Assembly (NCBI GenBank): GCA_036971715.1
Contig: JAVHJL010000013.1
Span: forward strand, 558,001 to 622,000
Direction of reading: 5' to 3'
DNA length: 64,000 bases
Origin: Arthrobotrys musiformis
Taxonomy: Eukaryota > Ascomycota > Orbiliomycetes > Orbiliales > Orbiliaceae
The notes beneath the pieces are model-generated. The model ran no database searches. It had not been told where the DNA came from and saw only the letters and a list, made by a program, of their open reading frames with translations. Positions 1-12,100 of this stretch are shown piece after piece (within the stretch, counting starts at the first letter, position 1; every line of letters begins with the position of its first letter). A program made the position numbers and the translations under genes.

Positions 1-2204
1 GGATAACATCAACTGGACTAAGGACGATATTGAAACTCTCGTCCAAGTGGAACAGAAGGCCAGGATCACTCCAATTCTTAATGCCGCAAAATCCTTGGAC
101 TTGCTCCCTAAACTCAGGGCGCCGAACTACAAGGGACAACTTACCTCCTCGGTTACCGAGTTGCTAGATGGTGAAAACACCAGCCTTAGCAGTGGAAGAA
201 TGACAGTCAGGACCAATAAAGCTCTAAAATGGAAGCGAAGCAAGACCGTGCACACAGCTGGAGACCCACTATGGTCGACCTTCCAGTTCGTCGTTTCCCT
301 CGATCCAGTCAGTGAAGTTGGACAGAAGTGGGCACCGATCCTTCGCGTCCTCATGTCCATGGATGGAGTTGGCATCTATACTTTCATGAACCCCAAGGAG
401 CATCTTACTGAACTCCCTGTCAAACGGTACTACCGCCACGTCCTCTACGCCCAGCCCAAGTTCGACGAGAGTGGAGATATCCTAGATCCAAAGGCCCAGT
501 TCATCGGTCTTCCAGATCAGACCCTTTACTCTCTCAGCATGGATGTCCCACCATCGTGGCTCGTCGCCCCATCTGATACTATTCACGATCTTGACAACAT
601 CAAACTGCAAACCTTCAAAGAGCGTTTCGGAACCTCGGACCTCAATGCTACTTATATGCTGAAGAACATCCTCATCGAAGGCCACTCTCGTGATACTACT
701 CGCAATGAACCTTCCGCAGGAGCCCAGCTTGAACTTGGAACTCCAGAGAACCCCGTGATGCAGGATACTATAATCATGTCCAACCTTGGATACTTCCAAC
801 TCAAATCTAATCCCGGACACTGGCAGATCCGCCTCAAGCCAGGCCGCTCATCAGATGTCTTCTCCATTCAAAGTCTCGGAATCACTGGATTTAGCACCGC
901 CAGCGATGCTGAAGATGATGTTCAGGAGATCACTCTTATGAGCTTGAACGGTGTTACTTTGTTCCCAAGACTTAAGCGCAATAAGGGCTATAACAAGGTC
1001 GATGTTCATGCACCGCTAGGCTCGACCGAGGACACCGTCGAGAAAGCCGCCGGCTTTGCAGAGGGACTCCTCGCGAAACTCGGACTCGGAAGGAAGAAGG
1101 AAGCTGCAGTCGTCAAAGCATCCGCAGAGATCAACATCTTCTCCGTCGCTAGTGGACACTTGTACGAGCGATTTTTGAATATCATGATGGTCAGTGTTAT
1201 GAGGCACACCAAGCACACTGTTAAGTTTTGGTTCATCGAGAACTTCTTGTCTCCGGCGTTCAAGGTAACACCCCCACCTGCCCCTCGTTGTGATAGGTCA
1301 TTATAGCTAACGATTCGATCAGGACTTCTTGCCAGTCATGGCTAAAGAATACGGCTTCGAGTACGAACTCGTAACCTACAAGTGGCCTCATTGGCTCCGT
1401 GGCCAGAAGGAAAAGCAGAGAGAGATCTGGGGTTACAAGATTCTCTTCTTGGACGTTCTCTTCCCTCTCAACCTCGACAAGATCATCTTCGTCGACGCGG
1501 ATCAGATCGTACGAACTGATTTGAAGGAACTGGTTGACCTCGACCTACAAGGCGCCGTCTACGGTTTCACCCCAATGTGTGACTCCAGGACCGAAATCGA
1601 AGGATACAGATTCTGGAAGCAAGGATACTGGAGGCAAATGTTGGGAGATCTCAAGTACCACATCAGGTATACCACCAACCCTAATCCCCAATCATACAAC
1701 ATCACAGAATACTAACCATAACACCCCCATAGCGCCCTCTTCGTCGTCGACCTCAAAGTCTTCCGCCAACTCGCCGCCGGCGACCGTCTCCGTCAGCAAT
1801 ACCACCAACTCTCAGCCGACCCCAACAGTCTCTCCAACCTCGACCAAGACCTACCGAACAACATGCAACGCCAGCTCCCCATCTTCTCCCTCCCGCAAGA
1901 TTGGTTATGGTGCGAAACCTGGTGTAGCGATGAAAGCTTCAAGACGGCCAAGACTATCGATCTCTGCAATAACCCGATGACGAAGGAGCCAAAGCTTGAT
2001 AGAGCTAGACGGCAGATTCCGGAGTGGACGGAGTATGATGATGAAGTTGCGGCGTTGGCGAAGAAGGTGCAGGCTAAGGGTATCGAGAACATGAGAGAGG
2101 CTTTGGTGCAGAAGGAAGCTCTGGGAGAACAAGAGAAGGCAGTCAAGGAAGAGAAGAAGGAAGAGAAGACAGATGAGGCTGAAAAGCCGAAGGACGAGTT
2201 GTAA
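1..2204 (+). CDS. UGGT: UDP-glucose:glycoprotein glucosyltransferase, C-terminal part
   Basis: Partial at the 5' end: the frame is open from base 2. Exons are about 2-1264, 1323-1666 and 1733-2204, with introns GTAACA..CAG and GTATAC..TAG (branch ACTAAC at 1711). The visible 692 residues are roughly the last half of a family usually near 1,500. The GT24 catalytic domain starts near base 1130 (INIFSVASGHLYERF) and contains the metal-binding DxD as FVDADQIVRTDL (DAD codons at about 1494-1502), then GAVYGFTPMCDSR, LDQDLPNN and PQDWLWCETW. The C-terminus is charged and ends in KDEL, an ER retrieval signal. By family knowledge the enzyme reglucosylates N-glycans of misfolded glycoproteins in the ER lumen so that they rebind calnexin. 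The upstream region would hold the thioredoxin-like folding-sensor domains. Identification is firm; only the missing 5' end is unknown. Confidence 0.95.
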
Positions 2205-4008
2205 AAGGTGGTTTAATGGAGCGTCGATTGCATGAATAAGTACTTCAAGTACGACATTTAAGTAGAATTTTGGAGATTCCTTTAGCACGATACTCTTTCA
2301 TCACAAAAGTATGAGTGTACATATATCCTTACGCATAATACCATAATCGGTATCCGAATACAAACAACAAGACCAAGATGTAAAGCTGAGACTTGTACTC
2401 CCAACCCCGGCTTTCGAAATCCCAAGAGTCGGAATACTCTGGTCTCGCGGAATCCTCCGTCGATTCACTCTATAATCCCGCATTCCCCGCAGGTCATACC
2501 AGGTACTAGTATATTAGTATACCTACTCTACAATCACCATGCGCGCATGCAGCCAAGTGGAACAAAGACGTTACACCCCAATCAAGGTATCAACATTATT
2601 TCATTACTGATTTAGTTTTTCATGAATATCCCGCATGCGCAAAGCAGCCTCTACATAACATGCCACGCATGGTATCAATACATCAAGCCAAAAAAAAAAG
2701 GTACGCCCCATTCAAAAATAAATAACAGTAAGCAAATTTAGTCAAGCCGTTAGAACTTCATTCATGATCAGTGCTCAATTCAAGGAACAAGGACCGAACC
2801 GTGAAGCAAAGAACCATACTCGCACTCGCGATAGGACACAAACTCTTTGAAAAAAGGTTTATAAAAATGGGATATAATAAGGGGGGAGGTTAATTGAATT
2901 GAGTGGAGGAGTACTCGACTGAGAGGGAAATATTCGTAATACATTAACAGATTAACTTAGGTATTTTTTTGGTTCAAATATTAGTAGTAAGATGGCGGGG
3001 AAAGAGTGGGACTAGGCTGCAAAGGAGATTGTAAGATGACGAAAAAATGACGGAACTTTGAAAAGAAAAGAGGAAAAAACGGCGGATATAGTTGATTTTT
3101 TGGTTTTGAAAGGTTCGAACCAGGTCAAAAATGACAGACAGAGAAGTTTAAAAAAGAGGTAAAGAGAGGTGTGTGTGGACGAATGCATAAAAAAGAGAAA
3201 CGGTACTTCTAGATCACATGGACATCATTATACATCCCCAGGGGTAGCTAGGAAAGGGGGGTTGGAAAGGAAATCATCTCCTATCAATCATACAACAACA
3301 GACCAGACATACAGAATAAAATCTATATTCACCAAACTTCGACGATAATAAGAAAAAAAGTAAATGGGCTAGTGGAAAAAACAAAAATGGAACACCTCCG
3401 CAACAGGATGCAAGCAGCTACAAGGACAACAACAGAAAAAGGCAATATCGCTCCTCAATGTGCAATTTTTTGGGATCCAAAAGAAAATTGAAAATGCGCA
3501 TGTATTCTTTTGTAAAGGGGGTATGGTGCAAAAAGAACAGGAGGAAAGTACGAAGGCAACCGTCCTTCTCCGAAGAAGGGACATCCGCAAAAACACCAGG
3601 ACCGGTAAAAATTTTTGTTTTTTGAGGGGACTGTTCCAAAAATAAGATAAAAGAAAAATGAGATATCAGAAAAGCCCTGAAGAAGAGAAGCCAAATGAAA
3701 CTTTTGTCTTTCCTTATTCATGAATGTTCGTTAAAGAAAAATTGATAATAAAACGGAAACAGGTGCTCGGATGCGTTAAAGGCGGGCTGAATCGTCATAA
3801 ACTTGCAGGCTGAGGAAAAGAAGGCTCCAAGGAAAATCGTACGCATGGACGTAAATTTTGTAGGCTAAACCCGCGGTATATTCCGAGATCGCTTTGCAGA
3901 ACCCGCTTTTTTATTCTTCGGAAGCACCGATTGGAGAATAGATATTCTGTCATCTCTCTGATCAGGTGCGGATCAGATATTGATCTTCTATATCAACCGT
4001 TAATATAC
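2205..4008. other. Intergenic, convergent 3' flanks
   Basis: Non-coding stretch between the convergent UGGT and CCCH genes. It is AT-rich with many short A and T runs, and probably holds both 3' untranslated regions. The short open frames around 3369-3721 lie on both strands, are low in complexity and resemble nothing I know. No tRNA, repeat family or further gene is visible. Confidence 0.5.
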
Positions 4009-6123
4009 TTAGAAATGTAAAAATTGACCATGCAAGCTATCGCCGCGAGGCTGCAGGTCTAGTCCAAGACCATTGAGCTTGCTATTGTTCTGACCTGTTT
4101 TCTTGGACGATGCTTCAACAACATCGTCAATTTGGAAGAGATCTTCTTCAGCGATAGATGAACTTGGAGGCCCGCGTCGATCAGGGATCTGAGTCGATGG
4201 CGTTCGCGGCACGGTAGCTGAAAGGAGGCTCCGGTGGGGGAGGTTTAAGCCAGGCTTAGTAGGGGAAGCAATGAAGGATCCCCCATCCATGGCTTCCTGC
4301 GGCCGGCCAATAGGCCCGAACGGAGGGCTTGGCTTTTGGGCGTATGAGTTGCGGAGAGGGGATCCGACATGGCCAATCGCAGATATGGGTGAATCTTCGT
4401 CTCTTCCTCGTCGTGAAAATAAGGGCCCGAACCTAGAACCCGGGGACCCTACAGCGCTTGTTGGTTCACCAGGGGTGTTTGGCGCCGTGTTGTTCCTTCG
4501 ATGCCATGATCCTACGATAGCATCATCGTGATCAGGTCTTGACATCCTGCGATTTTTAATTTCTTTGCCACGCTCACCCAATACATCGGCGAGCAAGGAT
4601 GCTGGCACCAGATCCTCGCCCTCCGAGTTATCAAATGGGCTATCATCAGAAATCATGTGACCAATAGGTCTAGGAAGGCTGGAGGACATCGTAAATTTAC
4701 TCCGTCCAAGGTTCCTTTGAAGGAGCCTTTGGCTGAACGAAGTTTCATCAGGCTGCAAAGGAGGCGACCGTCTCGAACGAGACGGTTCGTTGCTTTCAGC
4801 GTCATCAGCATACGCCGATCGGCGTAGGGACTGAAGCGCTGAGTTGTGCGGCAGCGAAGCTGGTGGGGATTCCATGCCAAATTTCGATGGGACGGATGCC
4901 GCAATCGGGCCGTACTTCGCGAAATACGAGATCCCATTGCTATCCAGAGAAGCTGGCAGCCCTGCATCCAATGGTCCTAATGTACGGTGTGATGTCGCCA
5001 ACGGCGACAACGGCAGCCCGTTTTCTTCTCGTGGCGAGCCAAATGCCGAGTCGTAGGTTACACCAGGGCCGTAACCAAGGTCGTACCCGTTTTGTTGTTC
5101 CACCGAGCCGTCATACTGGCTGAAACCCTGACTGACAGCAAAGGGATGTTGAACAATGCTCATCGACAGCGCGGATGAACGGGGACCATGGTTATTGTAT
5201 TCCGGCGCAATTCTACCGCCAAGGGGTATTTGATTGCCGTTGTTGAAACTGGATCGGTTGATTCGTCGACCGTCAGGCAAAATATGAGCGTTCGCGCATT
5301 TCGCTCCAAACTTGCAGTTACCCTGATTTCAACCCGTTTGACATTAGACCTTGAAAAGCTCACACGCCAGCGCTTTGGCGGCGAAAATAGCGCTTCGGAT
5401 ACACCTTACCTTTTGGAAGTACTTGCATGGAGCTGATTCCGTCGTCGGGTCCATATTATGAGAGAAAGGACAGGATCTGCCGGCTTGACATTGATTTTGC
5501 CGAAAGAACTTGCAAGGGACATGAGCGAGATCTACGAATCAACGCAGTTTGTAAATTAACCAATAGTCCTGCCAGATCGGAATAATATCCTTGGAAGCTG
5601 GGGAAGTCTCTCCAATGTTCAAACGGTACGGTAAAAAAAGATACAGACAACGCAGATGCGAGTGGGATATCATACTTTTGTTTGGTGGGCTTCGAGCAGG
5701 ATCGAAGAGTGGCACTTGGCCGCCAAACTGCTGGCTCTGGCCATTTGCCCCATTTATCTGGAGCCCATTTGTTTCTCCATTCTGAAGTGCAGATAGACCG
5801 CTTAAAGTATGCTGGTTTCCGCTGGACAGGCGTCTGTGGTCGACCGGCCGGCCGTTCTGTTGAGCGGAATATTGCAGGTGATCCGGAGGGGAGCCGATTG
5901 GCATTGTTAACTGCTGGAGTGACGAAGTAGATTCCTGTCTCTGAAGGTGAGGATTCGAGGCTTGTTGGTGCAATTGATGCGCATGAGACGCTTGCTGTTG
6001 CGGTAAAGTTACAGTCGACGCCATTGCTGACGATGAGACCGAGGAAGGAGGAGAATGTATGAGCTCGTGGGAGGAGTGGTGGTGAATGAGGTGGTGGTGG
6101 TGGTGTTGGTGGAGGTGAGCCAT
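4009..6123 (-). CDS. CCCH-type zinc-finger protein (LEE1/Cps3-like)
   Basis: Exons 6123-5676, 5531-5410 and 5322-4009 give 627 residues; the phases fit and the introns are 144 and 87 nt. Two CCCH fingers sit in tandem and are split by intron 2. Finger 1 is C156-x7-C164-x5-C170-x3-H174 (starts PCKFFRQNQC). Finger 2 is C185-x7-C193-x5-C199-x3-H203 (CKYFQKGNC then CKFGAKCANAH). The N-terminus is rich in His and Gln; the long C-terminus is Ser/Pro-rich and disordered with SP/TP sites and RR patches. This matches the fungal LEE1/Cps3 ('spindle poison sensitivity') family, thought to bind RNA; the biological role is poorly defined. The ATG at 6123 is the first in a clean frame. The 5' side is a gap of almost 10 kb, often seen upstream of developmental regulators (inference). 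Confidence 0.88.
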
Positions 6124-9100
6124 TCTCGGAAGATTTGATCTGATTGGACTAAACTGGCTCTCTCGACTGTATTGTTCTCTTTGGGCAGGACGAAAAGGGC
6201 CTTGGGTTATCCGGCAGCCTGAGCGAGAGATTTCCTGTTACCGAAATCTTAAATGCTTTCAAACCAAGAGAATTAAATTAATAATGCGAGGGATCTATCT
6301 CTTTGCGAGATCCTATCGGTTTTTTGTAAATTGTAAAGGGTTTCACAAATGTCGACCACGGCGGGAATCCAGAAAGATCGGGACTTTGATATACTTGAAT
6401 ACCGAGTACCTTCCTCAGGCGTCGAATCCAGGTTCAGATCCGTATAAAATATATATAACGAGCGGATTGGTGGATGGCTGCAAGCTGCGCTGTACGACAG
6501 CCAGGCCGGCCCAAGAGTCGGGATTGCAACTGGGGAACAAAAGAGAGACCTGGTTGGTCGAGACGGGAACGGTAAAACGAAGGGACTACAGATTTTAAGG
6601 AGGACAGAATTCTAGCTTCCGCTCTTGCTTATATCTTGCAGACAACCTTCTTATTCCACGGTTCGTGAGAGGGGAAACTGCAGAACGCGAGCGAGGAGAT
6701 GGGCAAGTAAAAAGGATACTTGCAGGAGTAAGTGAGTGGTAGCTGGGTGCTGGCTAGCGGGGTATCTTTTCCACCTCTCGATGCAACCACCTTTAGCATT
6801 CCCTGTAGCTTTTTGGTCCTCTATTCGGGGCAGATTTTCGACCAATTTTCTTCTTTCTCGAGCTTAAGGTGGCTTGCTGTCGTCCGACAAAAAAAGAGGA
6901 GGGAAGCTACTAGTGACAGTCGCCAAGAATCTGGCTCTGCAAGGCTCTTAGTCGGACTTGCAGGTATTTCGCGAATGTTGCGCAAGGCGGTGGGTGATAC
7001 GCGAAATTCTTGTGCGAGAGGAGTGCGGTGGACGAGGGATCCCGTTCCGTTGGTTGGCTTGCGATTTCGAATTGAATCTTCAATAACAGTTACAAAATAG
7101 CGGATGAATGGGCCAACCAGCCAAAGGGGCTGGTATATCAACGGACTTGGTTAAGGCCTTGAAGGTTCGGCCCGGCGTTTTATCAACCGGTTATTCCTCC
7201 AGAGGGGGAGCGAACGATAACAACTCCAGTTTTCTTTTGAGACAGGTCTCTCCCAGACCGATGGCGATTTTATTCTCAGCTTCGTTAGCCGCTACAATTA
7301 GGAGGGCTCTTGCCGGACCTGGTCTCGTGTGTCCTGCGTTGCGTAGATCGTGCAGCTGTATCCTGGCTCTCATGCAGCGGGCCCTGTTTGTCAATAACTA
7401 CAGCATGTTAACCTTGCCGACGCCAGAGGACATTGCATTGCTATTGCTATAAGTTATTTCGTATAACGAAATTTAAATAGTCCCAAGCATTTGGTATGTA
7501 TGCTAAGCATGATCTGAGTGGGGGGCCTTTCTCTCACTCACCAGAAATTTAAAATTTAAAAAACGAAAACGAAATATGGAGACCTGTGCACTAGAGCAAC
7601 TTAAGCCCTCTCTCTGTGGAAATCTCGGTTCAATAATTACCTCAATGAGGACGAGGGAAACCCAGAAGGTCGAGGCGAAATTGAAGGATACGACGCGGTA
7701 TCCCGATCTTATAATACCACTAACCCTGAGCTTCGCGCCTGAAACGTATTTCCAGGCAATGCCGTTTCCCTTCTGCCTCTCCTTGTTCTTCACGGTACGA
7801 AGGAGCCGGCCGTGTTTGATATGTTAACCTCGATCGCTGATCTGGCCTGGCAGACCGACGAAGGTGCACCTGCTGTTCCGGTCACGATGCTGCGGGATAG
7901 CTGCAGCTAGAATTCTGAGGTTGGGCGACTCATGCACGGTTTGCACAGGCCTTTTTTCCTTTCTCACAACTTGCACAGGGCCGTCCACACTCGTATGTGA
8001 CGTCCAATCTAAGGGGAACGGGCAGTCGATCGTTCCTTTGCGACCCCAGATTTCCGTGCAATCCTGCCCCGTCAACGGACAGGACGGAGTACGGTGCAGC
8101 AATGTGCAGCGGGTCTTATCCAGCGGACGTTATGTACGTGAGAGTACGTAAAAGTGGTACGATCAAATGTCCAACAGAACGAAAAGCTCCTATTAGTTCG
8201 TTAGTTTGTTTTCCTGCAGTGCACTTTGCTTTTGCGGCCTGTGACAGCTACCGTTGGGTTAGCAGAACCAGCTGCTCTAAGTGTCGACGCCAGCGCTGGA
8301 GCCTTCGGGCGAGCCTTCTCGAAAATGGTACAGGATAGACCAAATTGGGAACTATTCCTTTCTTTCTTTTCTGCCTCAGCCCGGTTTTACTCGATTCTGA
8401 AATCGAGGCTAAAACTTCGTCTTCGTGACTGGTTAGATCATCGTGCAGATTTTGGGTACTCTCTTGGGAAGGTTGGGTTTCCTCGTTTTGATGATGGTGG
8501 TGGGAAGGCCAGCTACTCTTTTTGATATATCAACTTCTGTGGTGTTGATTCGGACTAGGTGCAGTGGTTTATAGACGACTTTGGGCTGAGCTCCCAAGAA
8601 TATCTCCAACCTCCACTCCACGGCGTAGGCCAAGCTATATCTAGGGGGGATAGTAATAACAATACTCCGGACAAATCTCGACTATCTCGAAGCTTCACCA
8701 GCCATTGGAACCGGATTTCATTTCCCTTTTAATACATATGCTATTGCTGCTTGTTCCCTGTCATTGACCAGCTTCAAGTCCGGGGTCGTGATCACGGACC
8801 CAACAGATGATATGATATGATATGATATCTACTAATTATACAATCCCGTACTCCGAATATCTCCTTGATCATGACAAGCATCTACGAAGCCCAAGCCAAC
8901 AGCCGACGGGTACAACAAGCTACTTCCGTGCTCAGCTAAGCATGCCATTTTCTTGAGGCGGAGGGTGATGCAACGGTAAGCTGATTCGCATCCTCCTTTT
9001 CTTTCCTTCCAAATTGATATATGGATCATGTCAAATGCACGGAGGTATTCTCGCTCTCCAGTTTCCACATCATCATCTGCAAGATGAATTATATTAGGCT

Positions 9101-12100
9101 CGTTTCGTTTCGCTTACAAACCGCAGTACATACATAGTACTTACAAACGACGAGCATACGAGTACAGACGAAGTACCAATGTGCCTACTAGCTTAGGTAG
9201 GGGCTCACAGCAAGCGTCCGGAGTACGCGGCGGCGCAATGCACTTGCCATGCAATTGATGCATGTAGCTTCCCACAGTCGTCGTGTCGACGGGCTACTTG
9301 AAGTTCTCCGCTCTCCTATTTGCTGCCCTGTTCTCAGGACAGAGCATATCTCCCGTGCTAGCCAGCCAATACAATACTATGTCCTGGAGCTTATGAACAG
9401 GGATGGGTTGAATTAGAGGTCATCCCTCCAGGTCGCTATATTAGCACCGCTATTATGCATACAAACCAAAAACCCAGTCTTCGCTATTATCACAAGGACC
9501 TCCACATTGTGATTTTGCTTATACAATGATAGCCAGACGAAAAGCAGTCTAGAGCTAGCTTTGCCTTTTCATCCCAACTTTTAGGCCTCCTCGAGGTTCC
9601 GATGACTAGCGGTATTATTTCTCGTTCTCTCGCTGTCCACGGACTAGAACTCGCCCACTGCTCCACTGCGCGGAAGACACCACGCCCCCAGCCTCAAACT
9701 TTACCGACGTCGACGAAGCCCCAGGCAATCGAAGATTTAAATTATGCAATGCTATGAGTGCATTCTTTCATAATCCCGCATGCTTCCGCTTCCAAGTCAC
9801 ATGAATTCTTCCCACACCCTCCTGGCGCCGGGTTCCCCAGCTCTCGTCAACAATGTTTCCTCGTTAGAGAGTTGACATGGGACCACTCCAAAAGCCAGGC
9901 AAGAGGGATAAAGATGTTTTGAGAAAACCGGTGTGAATAGCGGTGAATTTTAAAGGGCAATAGCATGAGATGACACCAAAACCCGCGTTCCGTGTTCCGG
10001 AAGGAAAACCCCATTTCGAATTGATTCATGTTATCCCGACAATGGGGATGGGAACGTCGGCATCGCATCGCTATTAGCGGTGGACCTTCACCTGCTCACT
10101 AGTGTTCCACATGACGCGATTCACACACCAACTGGCCCACTATCGACGACAAACTTCGAGAAAAAATGGTGTCCTCAAAGGAGTCGACCACACGTTCTTG
10201 GTGGCGCAGGTGCCGTTCCCTTGAAAATTCTTGGCAATTTCCAGAAATTTTCTCGGGGTTAGTCCTTGACGTTAGAAATCAGGTAATGATATCGAATTCG
10301 TTGACACTAAGTTGGGGTATTGTAACCCCAAAAACCGCCCAAAGGATTATCACGGCCCAGCTGCCAGACCCCGTCATGCCCCATATAATTTCAGAACTGC
10401 AACCTAACGACACGCAACGCACACCACGGTTTAATTTGAACATGCATCTGGACTGAATAGAGCTTGCAGCACCCTGTGGATCGCACAGCCCAGCTAGGGC
10501 TGATCATCAACCTCTTCGATTACTATGCCATCCACGTTTTTGTCAACCCGTCTTGGTCTAATTCTGTCTTCCCGAAAATGCTCGAGGTTGGCAGGCTTTA
10601 CGGTGTGCATGTTTCACGAAAGTTGGTGTGCCACACTGGCTCCACAGATCCTCAAGACCGTATTCTTGGGATTTTGAAGACGATGAGTATCGCATTGCGG
10701 AGGCCGCCGGGTTTATTCTTTTATTTTATTTTTTTATTTTATTCTTTTGTTTTACTTTGTCGTACGAGAGACGGTACGGCTTCCCAAAACAAGAGTCCGT
10801 AGATATTCGATCCCTTTTCACGAATTCATGCGCCGCAGCTGCGCAAAGTTGAAGAAAAAAACCAGCTCCAAGTTTCCAATTCGTGGATCCATGAGTGGAT
10901 ACAGTGTATCAGATCGGGCCGTCTGTTCAAAATTGCGAGCCGATTGCCACTGGCTTCTGTCACAAATTGAATCATACTCGGTATGACACTAGGGTCATGG
11001 CAGCAGGAGTATAGTATCAAGACGGAACACCCATAATCCTCCTCATAAAAATCTTGGTATATGCCTAATATGACTTATCCCCACCAACTCGCTTTGCCAC
11101 GGATATCGAAGATCATAGCCATTTTGATATCAATTTGCGAAACGTTTTTTCTATCAAGATCACGCATGCCGTACCTCCATTTCTCCGACGAATGGTGGCG
11201 AAAATCCATCGATACCAAGAACAATTGCCATGAAAAAAATAACCCATTCGAAAATCTCACCTGCATATTCCTTCTTCATCTACTCTGAGTACTTTTATTA
11301 TCATCTCCAAGAGCTCTGCGGCCCAAAAACTTGATTACTCCGTCTCTCTTGGAACCCCCACACCGGTACCTATCTCATCCCCAGGCAATATAACAAACGA
11401 AATATCGAAAGCATGTGCGACGTGAACGAAAAAGAGGGTAGAACAATTACAATTTCGACCTCGAATTTCGTATTTGTGAATCTGCGAGAACCGAGTGGAC
11501 TGTGGGAGGTATCACTCGTGTAAGCAAGGGCCTTCTGTATGCAATAACCCTGTCCGTTCACCGAAAGTTTGGGTTCATCCCTACCGATCTTGGTGATGCG
11601 TAGCCTGCGCGCTCACCCACTTTACGGGCTGACAAAGGCACCCTGCCCTGCTGGCTGGCAAAGTCTCGTAAGGCGGGGTACGTTTTTTTATCGATTTTAA
11701 GGCCCAATCGCCTTCACCTTCGCCCGTGGTATTTGGGAACCGAGCAGGGGTTCCAACACAATCTTGCATATCGCTTGGAAGTTTTTTTTTGAACTGATTC
11801 AAATCAGGTGCCTCTTTGGTCTCCAGACTTCAAGTTCGACATTGATTTCTGCCTATATGAAGTTCTACACAAATGGAGTACACCTCTGAGGGAAACGAGC
11901 GGATTTCTCCGAGTTTTTAGAGAGTGCATGGCATCTACGAACCAAATGAGTTTAGTCTACTATCGAGTATGGCTGCTGACGTCGACAGAATTCGTAAATA
12001 TCTCACTTTGTTGCATCTTGATATTATAATACTTCTGGTTCAAAGTGTCACGTTTGACCGCGATCCATCGAACCCCAGGCCCCTAATCAGCATCGACACT

